In this document: piece after piece, positions 18,546 through 26,617 of the stretch
Numbering within the stretch: the stretch's first letter is position 1
How the letters are laid out: each line of letters opens with the position of its first letter
DNA from: JAENVU01 sp963801105
Lineage (GTDB): Bacteria > Actinomycetota > Acidimicrobiia > IMCC26256 > JAENVU01
Direction: 5' to 3'
NCBI GenBank assembly: GCA_963801105.1
Contig: CAWDDH010000003.1
Span: forward strand, 2,976,001 to 3,040,000
DNA: 64,000 nucleotides
Notes under the pieces: generated by a model
What the model saw: only the letters and a program-made list of their open reading frames with translations
Told to the model about the DNA's origin: nothing
Database searches by the model: none
Made by a program: the position numbers and the translations under genes

Positions 18546-20398
18546 TCCGCGAGGTCGGGCGGCCCGATGAACACCGCGTTCGGGCGCCCGAGGTCGAGGA
18601 GGCGCAACAGGTTCCGCTGCAACGGGCGCGGGAGGCCGGGCGTCAACGACGTGGTGAAGATGTTGGCGTCGAGCTCCGGGATCAGCTCCGCGAGCCCGCC
18701 GGCGCGCATCTGCCGGCGCACCACGCGGTTCAGGCGGGCCGACTCCCGCAGTTGCGCCGCGCTTCTCGGATCCTTGCGGGCGATCAGCGTGACGCCGGGG
18801 AGCCGCTGCCACTTCACGATGTCCGCCTCACCGACCGCGTAGTGCACGACCGCGGTGGCGTCGCCGCGGGTCACGATCCGTCGGGGCGTCACGATGGCCC
18901 GATACGCGACGTTGTCGGGGAACCCCGCGTCGATGCCGACGCGCTCGAGCTCGTTGACCATCGTGTACGCGGGTGCGTTGATCGTCACGGTGTCGACGAC
19001 AGTGACCTGGTATCGGCCGTCGGGCCCGCCCCCGACGTACTTCCCGCTGTCGATCGCGCCGATCGTGGCACGCGCGAGGAGCCCGGCGGTCGCCGACACG
19101 CGCGGCGTCGGCGGCTCGACGGTCGACGCGTCGACCGCGAACCCGGTGAGGTACCCCACCATCACCACCGCGAGCGCGACGGTCCCGAGCCGCGCCGTCC
19201 GCGCGCGGTCGGATCGCGCCCGCCACACGAGGAGGAGGACGGCCCAGGCCGTCGCGAAGAGGAGGAGGGCGTTGAGCTGCCATGCCCAGAGCATCAGGTA
19301 GTACCAGACGAAGCCGAAGATGTTCGCGATCGAGATCACGCCGAGCACGAGCATCCCGGCCAGCACGACGTCCAGCGCCAGCAGCGCGCGCACGCGCTCC
19401 CGCACCGCGACGGCGACGGACGCCACCCACGCGATCAGCACCACGACCCCCGGCGCGACCGACCCGGTCGTCGCGTCCTGGCCCGCGACGAGCCGCCACG
19501 GGTTCAGGTGCACCAGGAGGATCTCCGCACCCTGCCGGATCCCGATCGGGTCCTCGGGCGGGTTGGTGAAGTGCCGCCAGATGAGGGTGAGGTTGCCCTC
19601 GGAGTTGGTCAGCTCCTGCACGATCGGCGGGACGGCGGTGAGGAGCACGATCCCGGCCGCGAGCCCGACCCACCACCAGCGCCGGTCGTCGAGCGCGTCC
19701 CGTCGTCGCGCCAGGCTCCACGCGGTCCAGACCAGCGCCACCGCGCCGAGCCCGCCGACGAGCCCCAGGTAGGAGATGTGCGTCTGGAGGCAGAAGCACG
19801 CGGCGAAGGCCGCCACCGGGAGCATCGCGAGGTCGTCGCAGAGGACCGACCAGACTCCGAGCACGAACACGACGAACCAGAGGATCGGCAGGTACGGGTT
19901 CCAGGCCTGGGTGAGGATCGACGGGCCGTAGAAGTAGGTGAGCACCGCGAGCACGGCCCCGATGCCGAAGAACATCGGGGCGCCGCCGCGCCGGCGGCCG
20001 ACGACGAGGGCCGCGCCGAGCGCGAGCGCGTTCAGGGTGGCCGTCGCGGCCTGCATCGCCCACGCGGACGCGCCGAAGAGCTCGTAGAACGGGGCGAGTG
20101 CCCAGAAGCTGAGCGGACCGGGGTGCGACCCCTGATGGCGGAACGACCCGATGCGGCCCGGGAGCCCGATCAGCGGGGGATGCGCGCTGAAGACGTCGCG
20201 CAGGCGCATCTCGGTCTGGGCGAGGTCGAGGATCGGGAACCACCGCGGCCGGGCCAGCGCGACGAGCGCCACCACGAAGCCCACCGCGAATGCGAGCCAG
20301 GCGACGACGAGCCAGGCCGCGGGCACTCGACGCCGAGCGGAGACGGCCGCCTCGGGCTCGGCCACGGCGCCCGGACCGTCCACCACCGCCGTCGCCAT
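18542..20398 (-). CDS. GT-C-type multi-pass membrane protein (first of a paralogous pair)
   Basis: This 618-residue protein has about eleven hydrophobic segments and a C-terminal soluble region. An outside loop (TEMRLRDVFSAHPPLIG) is shared with the next gene of the operon. The pair probably arose by duplication and may work as partners or on successive steps. The ATG at 20398 is chosen over the in-frame start at 20440 because TAGAAT lies eight bases upstream of it, the usual leaderless spacing here. A glycosyltransferase role is inferred from topology, the acidic loop motif and the surrounding genes. Confidence 0.78.
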   Translation of the reverse strand: MATAVVDGPGAVAEPEAAVSARRRVPAAWLVVAWLAFAVGFVVALVALARPRWFPILDLAQTEMRLRDVFSAHPPLIGLPGRIGSFRHQGSHPGPLSFWALAPFYELFGASAWAMQAATATLNALALGAALVVGRRRGGAPMFFGIGAVLAVLTYFYGPSILTQAWNPYLPILWFVVFVLGVWSVLCDDLAMLPVAAFAACFCLQTHISYLGLVGGLGAVALVWTAWSLARRRDALDDRRWWWVGLAAGIVLLTAVPPIVQELTNSEGNLTLIWRHFTNPPEDPIGIRQGAEILLVHLNPWRLVAGQDATTGSVAPGVVVLIAWVASVAVAVRERVRALLALDVVLAGMLVLGVISIANIFGFVWYYLMLWAWQLNALLLFATAWAVLLLVWRARSDRARTARLGTVALAVVMVGYLTGFAVDASTVEPPTPRVSATAGLLARATIGAIDSGKYVGGGPDGRYQVTVVDTVTINAPAYTMVNELERVGIDAGFPDNVAYRAIVTPRRIVTRGDATAVVHYAVGEADIVKWQRLPGVTLIARKDPRSAAQLRESARLNRVVRRQMRAGGLAELIPELDANIFTTSLTPGLPRPLQRNLLRLLDLGRPNAVFIGPPDLAE

Positions 20399-20406
20399 CG
20401 GGGCCG

Positions 20407-20412
20407 ATTCTA
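20407..20412 (-). promoter_or_regulatory. -10 box TAGAAT deciding the start at 20398
   Basis: TAGAAT on the minus strand is eight bases before the ATG at 20398 and would lie inside the coding region if the upstream ATG at 20440 were used. This favours the shorter protein. Confidence 0.45.
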
Positions 20413-20471
20413 CGGCCGTACCCGCTCCGAAGCGCTGCACCGTGTGCCCGTTCGGGGCGCGATCGCGCGGC

Positions 20472-20477
20472 TACAGT
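20472..20477 (+). promoter_or_regulatory. -10 box TACAGT of a leaderless promoter
   Basis: TACAGT is seven bases upstream of the ATG at 20485, with no ribosome-binding sequence between them. Confidence 0.45.
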
Positions 20478-20484
20478 CCGACCG

Positions 20485-22296
20485 ATGCCCGGCACCGCTG
20501 AGCACGTGTCGCCGCGTGCGCGGACCCGCTCCGTCCCCGGCGTGCGGGCGTTCACCACACTCTCCGGGCGCGTCGCCGCGTGGTCGCCCCGCACCAAGCG
20601 GATCGTCGTCATCGCGGTGATCGCGGCGGCGTTCGCCCTCCCGCTCCGCGGGCTGCTGCGGAACCAGGGGCCACCCATGGAAGAGGGCTTCATGCTCGTC
20701 TTCCCCGAGCGGGTCCTCCACGGCGACCTGCCCAACCGGGACTTCCTGCACCTGTACGGTCCCGGCAGCCTCTGGCTGCTCGCGGGATGGATGAAGGTCC
20801 TGGGTGTCACGCTGACGTCCGAGCGGCTCTTCGCCCTGCTCCAGGAGATCGGCGTCGTGGGCGGCATCTACTGGCTCGCCCGACCCTGGGGCCGCCGCCT
20901 CGCCCTCGCGTGCGCTCTCCTCTCGCTCGTCTTCATCCTCCCACCGCTCGGGCTCACCGCCCTGGCCTGGGTCGGCGGTGTGGCGCTCGGGCTGCTCGGC
21001 CTGGGCCTCACGCTCGCCGGACGCCACCGGCTCGCACCCGACGGAACCGCACCCGCTCCGCCCGCAGCGCTGCGTTTCGCCTTCTGGGGTGGGGTCGTCA
21101 GCGCCGCCGCACTCCTGTTCCGGCTCGACCTGATCGTGGCGGTCGGCCTCGGAGCGCTCGCGGCGACGGCGGGCACCGGCCGGCGCCTGCGCGTGCGCTA
21201 TCTCACCGGGCTCGGCATCGGGTCGTCGCTCTACCTGATCCAGATCCTCACCGCCGGCGCGTACAACACGTTCAAGGGCATGGTGCTCGACCCGGTCGTC
21301 TACCTGCGCGGTGGGCGGCGACTGCCGATTCCCCCGCCCTGGGACCACCTCGATGGCTTCCTCCAGCGGTCCGGGGCGATCCAGCCGCCGAAGTGGCCGC
21401 TCCCGCACCTCTCGACCTCCCAGCAGCTGTTCCTCTGGTTCTTCTTCATGATCGCGACCGTGCTCTTCGTCCCGGTCGTGGGATGGCTCGCCTCCCGGCA
21501 GCGACCCGACGGCTTCCGTCCGCGCGTGCTCCTCGCGGCGGGGCTGTTCGGCCTCGGCATCATCTCCCAGGGCATCCAGCGGGTGGACTCCGCGCACTTC
21601 GCCTGGGTCAGCTGCGTGTCGGTCGCGCTGCTCCCGGTGGCCGTGTTCGAGCTCGTCGCCTGGCGCCGAGGTCGGCGCGGCAACCGCACGACGCGGCCCG
21701 TGCCACGCGTCGGCGCCTCCCGCGTGATCTGCGCGGTCGGCATCCCGGTGGCAGTGGTCCTGCTGATCCCGCACTTCACCGGCTGGTCCTACGTGGACTT
21801 CAGCGCCCAGACGTTCGGTCGCCACCGGCTCGCGTTCCCGATCACGCGCAACGGCCGCACCTTCTACTACGGGCGCGAGGACGTCGCGAACGCCGCGCGG
21901 GAACTGCTCGCGGAGGTTCCCAAGGTCGCGCAACCGGGCGACAGGCTCTTCGTCGGGCCGACCGATCTCCGCAAGACGCCGTACTCGGACGCGTACCTCT
22001 ACTACCTGCTCCCCGAGTACCCGCCCGGCACCTACTTCATCGAGATGGACCCCGGCGTCGCGAACGAGAAGGGCTCGCGCATGCCCTCGGACCTCGCGCA
22101 CTCCCAGATCGCGATCCTGTCCGGAGTCTGGAACGACTGGTCCGAACCGAACGACTCACGCAAGTTCGGGAGCGACGCGTCGACGAAGGTCCTCCATCGC
22201 GACTTCTGCCGGGTGCGCACCTTCGGTGAGCGTGCCGACGACGGCAAGCCGCTCTACGAGCTCTGGGTCAAGCGGTCGAATCCCGCCTGCGCCTGA
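20485..22296 (+). CDS. Multi-pass membrane glycosyltransferase-like protein (GT-C type)
   Basis: The 603-residue product has a 35-residue basic cytoplasmic start and a first transmembrane helix. An outside loop reads MEEGFMLVFPERVLHGDLPNRD, then YGPGSLW, followed by about ten helices and a soluble tail. The acidic EE pair and the following aromatic-rich loop resemble the catalytic region of ArnT/GT39-type enzymes. The tail contains GPTDLRKTPYSDAYLYYLLP, which also occurs in such proteins. The ATG at 20485 is set by the TACAGT box. The last 29 bases overlap the end of the convergent polyprenol-phosphate-mannose synthase gene. Donor and acceptor are unknown. Confidence 0.78.
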   Translation: MPGTAEHVSPRARTRSVPGVRAFTTLSGRVAAWSPRTKRIVVIAVIAAAFALPLRGLLRNQGPPMEEGFMLVFPERVLHGDLPNRDFLHLYGPGSLWLLAGWMKVLGVTLTSERLFALLQEIGVVGGIYWLARPWGRRLALACALLSLVFILPPLGLTALAWVGGVALGLLGLGLTLAGRHRLAPDGTAPAPPAALRFAFWGGVVSAAALLFRLDLIVAVGLGALAATAGTGRRLRVRYLTGLGIGSSLYLIQILTAGAYNTFKGMVLDPVVYLRGGRRLPIPPPWDHLDGFLQRSGAIQPPKWPLPHLSTSQQLFLWFFFMIATVLFVPVVGWLASRQRPDGFRPRVLLAAGLFGLGIISQGIQRVDSAHFAWVSCVSVALLPVAVFELVAWRRGRRGNRTTRPVPRVGASRVICAVGIPVAVVLLIPHFTGWSYVDFSAQTFGRHRLAFPITRNGRTFYYGREDVANAARELLAEVPKVAQPGDRLFVGPTDLRKTPYSDAYLYYLLPEYPPGTYFIEMDPGVANEKGSRMPSDLAHSQIAILSGVWNDWSEPNDSRKFGSDASTKVLHRDFCRVRTFGERADDGKPLYELWVKRSNPACA

Positions 22297-22999
22297 AGCG
22301 GTCGCGGATCCCCCACCAGCTCACGAGGGCCATCTCCTCGGCCATCACCGCCATCGACATCTTGGAGTGCCCCCGCACGCGATCGGTGAAGGTGATCGGC
22401 ACCTCGACGATCGTCCCACCGGCCTGGGCCACCCGGTAGGCCAACTCGATCTGGAACCCGTACCCCTTGGCCCGGGTCGCCGCGTAGTCGATCTTCTCCA
22501 GGATCTCGACGCGGAACGCGCGGTAGCCGGCCGTCGCGTCCTTCACGCCGGTGCGCAGCATGAAACCGGTGTAGAGGTTCCCGTACTTCGACATCGCCCG
22601 GCGCCGGGCCGGCCAGTGGGGGATCGCACCCCCGGGGACGTACCGCGACCCGATGACGAGGTCGGCACCCGCCTCGACCGCCGCGAGGAGATCGGGGAGC
22701 ACCTCCGGGTCGTGCGAGAGGTCGGCGTCGATCTGGCACACGACGTCGTAGCCGCGAGCGATACCGATCGCGAACCCGGCGCGGTAGGCGTTGCCCAACC
22801 CGCGCTTCTCCGGTCGGCGCAGCACCTCGATGTGCCCGAGCTCGGCGGCGACCCGCTCGGCGATGTCCGCGGTGCCGTCGGGGCTGTTGTCGTCGAGCAC
22901 GAGGATGTCGACCTCGGGCACTGCCGCGCGTGCCCGCCGGAGGAACTCCTCGATGTTCTCGGCCTCGAGGTAGGTGGGCGTGCAGACCTGGACCCGCAT
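22268..22999 (-). CDS. Polyprenol monophosphomannose synthase (GT2)
   Basis: The 243-residue protein is a family 2 glycosyltransferase very like the Ppm1/DPM1 catalytic domain. It has TPTYLEAENIEEF near the N-terminus, DDNSPDGTADI, the metal and nucleotide-binding DADLSHDP, and GSRYVPGG. Family features YRAFRVEILEKID and GYGFQIEL follow, then VPITFTDRVRGHSKM. No membrane helix is present, as in single-domain bacterial enzymes. It transfers mannose from GDP-mannose to polyprenyl phosphate, making the lipid donor used by GT-C enzymes. Several such enzymes are encoded nearby. The ATG at 22999 shares its A with the stop of the upstream flavoprotein gene (TGATG), so translation is coupled. Confidence 0.92.
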   Translation of the reverse strand: MRVQVCTPTYLEAENIEEFLRRARAAVPEVDILVLDDNSPDGTADIAERVAAELGHIEVLRRPEKRGLGNAYRAGFAIGIARGYDVVCQIDADLSHDPEVLPDLLAAVEAGADLVIGSRYVPGGAIPHWPARRRAMSKYGNLYTGFMLRTGVKDATAGYRAFRVEILEKIDYAATRAKGYGFQIELAYRVAQAGGTIVEVPITFTDRVRGHSKMSMAVMAEEMALVSWWGIRDRFRRRRDSTA

Positions 23000-24555
23000 C
23001 AACCCTGCCCGGAGCTGCGCCGGGCGGCCGCAGCGTCGATCGCGGACCGGGGCAGCACCGGGGCGTCCCGGCCGGTTCCACCCTCACCGCCGGCCTCCGC
23101 GTCGTCGCGGACCTCGTGGTAGCGGTCCTCGACGTTCACCGACCAGACGTCGTTGTGCGCACCGAAGAGGTTGTCGACCGAGAGGATGGCCGTCATCATC
23201 GAATGGTCCTGGTTGTTGTACTTGTGCATGCCGTTGCGGCCCGTCGGCATGATGTTGGGAGCATTGGCCGCGATCCAGTCCCGCAGGACCGCCACGTTGT
23301 CCTTGTAGAACTCGTCATAGACCGGGTACGCCTTGGGCATCCGCACCACGTAGCCGGCCTCCACCTTGCTGGAGTCGGCGAGGCCGAGCGCCTCGAGCTC
23401 GCGCTTGCCCTGCTCGACGAGCGCCTCGTCGGACTTGGTCCACATGTCGTCGCCCTCGTTCACGAAGAACTCGAGTCCGAGACAGGTCCGTCCCTCCTTG
23501 ACGAGATACGGCGACCACGACCCGAAGTTCTGGATCCGACCCACCTTCACCGCGGGGTCGTGGATGTAGATCCAGTTGTCGGGGAACGAGTACTCGACCG
23601 GCACCACCAGCGCCACCGTCATGAAATCCCGGTAGGTGAGTCCCTCGGCCGCGGCCCGCACGTGCTCCGGCGCCGGCGGGTCGAGCGCTCGGATCAGCGA
23701 CCGGAACGGCATCGACGAGATCACGTGCGTGCACGGGTAGGTCCGCGCCTCGCCGTCGATGTCCGCGACCACCTCGTACGCGGCGCCGTCACGGTGACGG
23801 ATGGTCACGACCTCGGCGCCGAACACGAGGTTCGTTCCCGCCGCAGTCACGATCTCCGCGCACTTCTCCCACATCTGGCCCGGGCCGTACTTGGGGTAGT
23901 TGAACGACTCGATGAGCGAGGTGACCTGGTCGCCCTTGCCCCGGCGGGCCTTGATCGCCTTCGGCGTCAGCGCGTCGGCGATCGCGGTCATGAGCGACAT
24001 GCCCTTCGACCGCTGGGCGCCGAAGTCGGCGGACATCTCCTTGGTGGGGACGCCCCAGACCTTCTCGTTGTAGCGGCGGAAGAAGTGCTCGTAGAGCCGC
24101 CAACCGAACTGGCTCACGTAGAAGCCCTCGAGGTTGCTCGTGTCCTCGGGCGGACGGACCTTCACCCAGGCGTAGGAGCCCACGCAGCGCACCGCCTCCA
24201 CCGGGCCGAGGTTGCGCAGGGCGTTGATCGGCTTGAGCGGGTAGTCGTAGAGCTTGCCCCGGTAGAGGATCCGCGACATCCGGGGCCGCTGGAGGAACTC
24301 CTCCGCACCCAGGATCTCGAACCAGAGCTCGTCGACCTCGCGGACCTTGGTGAAGAACCGGTGGCCACCGATGTCGAAGCGCCAGCCGTCGCGCTCGACG
24401 GTCCGGCTGATCCCGCCGACCGTGTGGTCGGCCTCCAGGATCGTCGCCGTCACGCCCCGCTGGGCCAGCTTGTACGCCGCCGTCAGTCCCGCCGGTCCCG
24501 CGCCGATGATCACCACGTTCGGTGCAGTCGATTCGGGCGCGTCGGGTTGCGACAT
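22999..24555 (-). CDS. FAD-dependent oxidoreductase resembling UDP-galactopyranose mutase
   Basis: The 518-residue product has the dinucleotide-binding motif VVIIGAGPAGLTAAYKLAQ at its N-terminus. It also has EADHTVGGISRT, the DIGGHRFFTK loop and GKLYDYPLKP, which parallel UDP-galactopyranose mutase and its amine-oxidase-fold relatives. A canonical mutase is about 370-400 residues, so this longer protein is a relative and not a confident Glf. It could reshape a sugar or oxidise a lipid-linked intermediate. It sits between a GT-C gene and the polyprenol-P-mannose synthase gene, joined to each by a one-base TGATG overlap. All three therefore belong to one envelope operon. The ATG at 24555 is the only start that fits. 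Confidence 0.85.
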   Translation of the reverse strand: MSQPDAPESTAPNVVIIGAGPAGLTAAYKLAQRGVTATILEADHTVGGISRTVERDGWRFDIGGHRFFTKVREVDELWFEILGAEEFLQRPRMSRILYRGKLYDYPLKPINALRNLGPVEAVRCVGSYAWVKVRPPEDTSNLEGFYVSQFGWRLYEHFFRRYNEKVWGVPTKEMSADFGAQRSKGMSLMTAIADALTPKAIKARRGKGDQVTSLIESFNYPKYGPGQMWEKCAEIVTAAGTNLVFGAEVVTIRHRDGAAYEVVADIDGEARTYPCTHVISSMPFRSLIRALDPPAPEHVRAAAEGLTYRDFMTVALVVPVEYSFPDNWIYIHDPAVKVGRIQNFGSWSPYLVKEGRTCLGLEFFVNEGDDMWTKSDEALVEQGKRELEALGLADSSKVEAGYVVRMPKAYPVYDEFYKDNVAVLRDWIAANAPNIMPTGRNGMHKYNNQDHSMMTAILSVDNLFGAHNDVWSVNVEDRYHEVRDDAEAGGEGGTGRDAPVLPRSAIDAAAARRSSGQG

Positions 24556-26525
24556 CAGGTCCTCGGGGGGTGTACGTCGGTCGTGAGGGAGACCGGCGAT
24601 GCTACTCCGGGCCCGAGCGGCGCCCACCGCCGCGTGTCGCCCCAGACCACCCGGTGGAACTCCTCGTACGGGGTCATCACCGCCACGGTGCCGTCCTGCA
24701 CCCGGTAGTGGAGGTCCTGGCGGTAGAGAGGATGCGCCGCGGCGTCGGCCGCGGTGGTCCCCCGCCCGATCCCCAGCGTGATCGTGCCCACACCGTCGAG
24801 GCCGTACTCGTGGATGACACCGTCGGGACCGACCGGAGCCGCACCGGCGCGGACTCGCAGCTCCGCGGATGCGCCCCCCACCGCCGGCCAGCTGTTCACG
24901 ACCTCGCCGAACATGCGCGCGTACAACCGTGCCCCCGCCGGCAGCCGGCCGCCACGAACACTCGTACGCAACACGACCGAACCCCCCTGCACCACGCGTA
25001 TCGGGGTGAGCGTCACTTCCGGCGTCTCCGGATGGTCGTTCGGCACCTGACCGTCCGGCGGGATGGACGTGCGCTGGAGAAACGGCCGGCGATCCGGGTA
25101 CGCGTCCATGAGCGCGAAGTCACGCGCCCCGTGGTCCACCGCCCAGAGCACCGGCCCGTCGAGGTTCGGTCGGTTCGCCGAGAACGGGTTCAGGAACAGC
25201 AGGTAATCGCCCGCGCGCCACACGAAGACCAGCGAGTGCGCGGGCGCGGCCGCCGAACTGCGCTCCCACGGCAGCTGCGAACGGCTGATCCGCCGGTTGA
25301 CGTCGATGCGGTCGATCGCGACCGGCACGGTCACCACCACCATCGCCGCGACGATGCCGAGCGCGAACGAGCGCCGGGTGTCCCACCACCGCACGAGCTC
25401 GGACGCGCCGGCGATGGCCAGCACCGCGATGCAGGGGATGTAGTAGATCGGCCCGCTCAAGGGCATGGTCGCGGACGACACGAAGATGCCCCAGAAGAAG
25501 AAGTACCCGACGGGGAACGCGAGCCCGAGCGCGATGAGGATCCGCGTCCCGAAGTCGGCCCGCTCCCGCCAGAGTCGCCACGCGGCGAGCCCGGCCAGGA
25601 CGTAACCGCCCCCCAGGAACAGCGGCAGCAGCGCGACCTGCTTGATCGAGCTGCGGAGACCCTGGAGCACGCCGTAGTCCGCGGCGCGGAAGGTCGGCAT
25701 GATGCGCCGCTTCCCGAATCCGAACGTGTCGAGCGCGTCGGCCGCGGTGATCGGGAACTGCGTGAAGGCACCGGTGACGTGCCGGTTGTACAGCAGGGTC
25801 GCGACCACGAGCGGGGCGAAACCGAGCGCGAGCATCAGCCCCGGCCGGATCAGGCCACGCACGTTCCGTCGCTGCTCCCACACGATGAGGAGCACGACCG
25901 CGGCGCCCCACAGCACGGCGTCGAACGGTCGGGTCATGAAGATCCATCCGAGGAGCAGCCCGCCGACGACGAGGCGCACCCAGCCGCTCCTGCGGACGCC
26001 CGAAATCGTGGCCGTCGCGAAGAGCAGCCCGAGACCGAGGGTGAAGAGGTATCCGAGGTAGACGCCGCCCTGGATCGGCAGGATGGGCGACAGCAGCATC
26101 ACGACCGCCGCGACCCTGGCCACGCGCTCCTCGCCGGTGAGGACGCGCGTCAGGAGGAAGGTGCCGAGCACGGTGAGGGCCGCGCCGAGCGCAATCGCCG
26201 CGTCGGGCGAGCCGAACACCACATCGCCCGCGAGGAGCACGAGGGGCCAGCCGAGGGTGTACTGGGAGAAGAAGGAGTGATCTCGGAGCCCGGCCAGCCA
26301 GGGGTGGAAGAACTGTGGGAAGCCGCCGGTCGGTGACGTGATCTGGCCCGCCCGGAGGCCCGCGACCTGCCAGAGGTAGACCGGCTCGTCGCGATTCCAG
26401 CTGTACGCCGGGAACACGAGGTGGCGTGAGAGCAGCGCGACGGCGACACCCGCGAGCGGCAGGCCGACGAGCCACCAGGAGAACCCCGGCCCGCGTGACG
26501 ATGTCGACGCGCGCGAATCCCCCAC
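24555..26525 (-). CDS. GT39/ArnT-like membrane glycosyltransferase
   Basis: The 656-residue protein opens with a transmembrane helix. The outside loop YSWNRDEPVYLWQ follows, whose Asp-Glu pair is the usual catalytic motif of ArnT/GT39-type GT-C enzymes. About eleven helices and a 200-residue soluble C-terminal domain come next. It begins an operon with the mutase-like flavoprotein and the polyprenol-P-mannose synthase, so it may use the lipid-linked mannose made by the last gene. The GTG at 26525 is chosen because TAGATT lies exactly seven bases before it. It diverges from the first AftD gene. Confidence 0.83.
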   Translation of the reverse strand: MGDSRASTSSRGPGFSWWLVGLPLAGVAVALLSRHLVFPAYSWNRDEPVYLWQVAGLRAGQITSPTGGFPQFFHPWLAGLRDHSFFSQYTLGWPLVLLAGDVVFGSPDAAIALGAALTVLGTFLLTRVLTGEERVARVAAVVMLLSPILPIQGGVYLGYLFTLGLGLLFATATISGVRRSGWVRLVVGGLLLGWIFMTRPFDAVLWGAAVVLLIVWEQRRNVRGLIRPGLMLALGFAPLVVATLLYNRHVTGAFTQFPITAADALDTFGFGKRRIMPTFRAADYGVLQGLRSSIKQVALLPLFLGGGYVLAGLAAWRLWRERADFGTRILIALGLAFPVGYFFFWGIFVSSATMPLSGPIYYIPCIAVLAIAGASELVRWWDTRRSFALGIVAAMVVVTVPVAIDRIDVNRRISRSQLPWERSSAAAPAHSLVFVWRAGDYLLFLNPFSANRPNLDGPVLWAVDHGARDFALMDAYPDRRPFLQRTSIPPDGQVPNDHPETPEVTLTPIRVVQGGSVVLRTSVRGGRLPAGARLYARMFGEVVNSWPAVGGASAELRVRAGAAPVGPDGVIHEYGLDGVGTITLGIGRGTTAADAAAHPLYRQDLHYRVQDGTVAVMTPYEEFHRVVWGDTRRWAPLGPGVASPVSLTTDVHPPRT

Positions 26526-26532
26526 CGCGGCC

Positions 26533-26538
26533 AATCTA
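26533..26538 (-). promoter_or_regulatory. -10 box TAGATT of a leaderless promoter
   Basis: TAGATT on the minus strand is seven bases from the GTG at 26525 and starts the GT39/mutase/mannose-synthase operon. The divergent TACGAT at 26602-26607 may serve the AftD gene. Confidence 0.5.
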
Positions 26539-26617
26539 TCGGTGGACCGGGGGAAACCTGCGGAGCCGGGAGGGCGCGAAGGCCCGCGAACCGCGCCCGA
26601 GTACGATCCCTCCCTGC

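Noticed and set aside
18752..20620. A 622-codon plus-strand open frame opposite the GT-C gene
   Set aside because: It has no domain and is rich in Arg/Asp/His. The minus-strand product has clear membrane segments and an aligned paralogue.
22999..24555. Calling the flavoprotein UDP-galactopyranose mutase (glf)
   Set aside because: The motifs are similar but the protein is about 120 residues longer than Glf and no galactan transferase gene is seen here.
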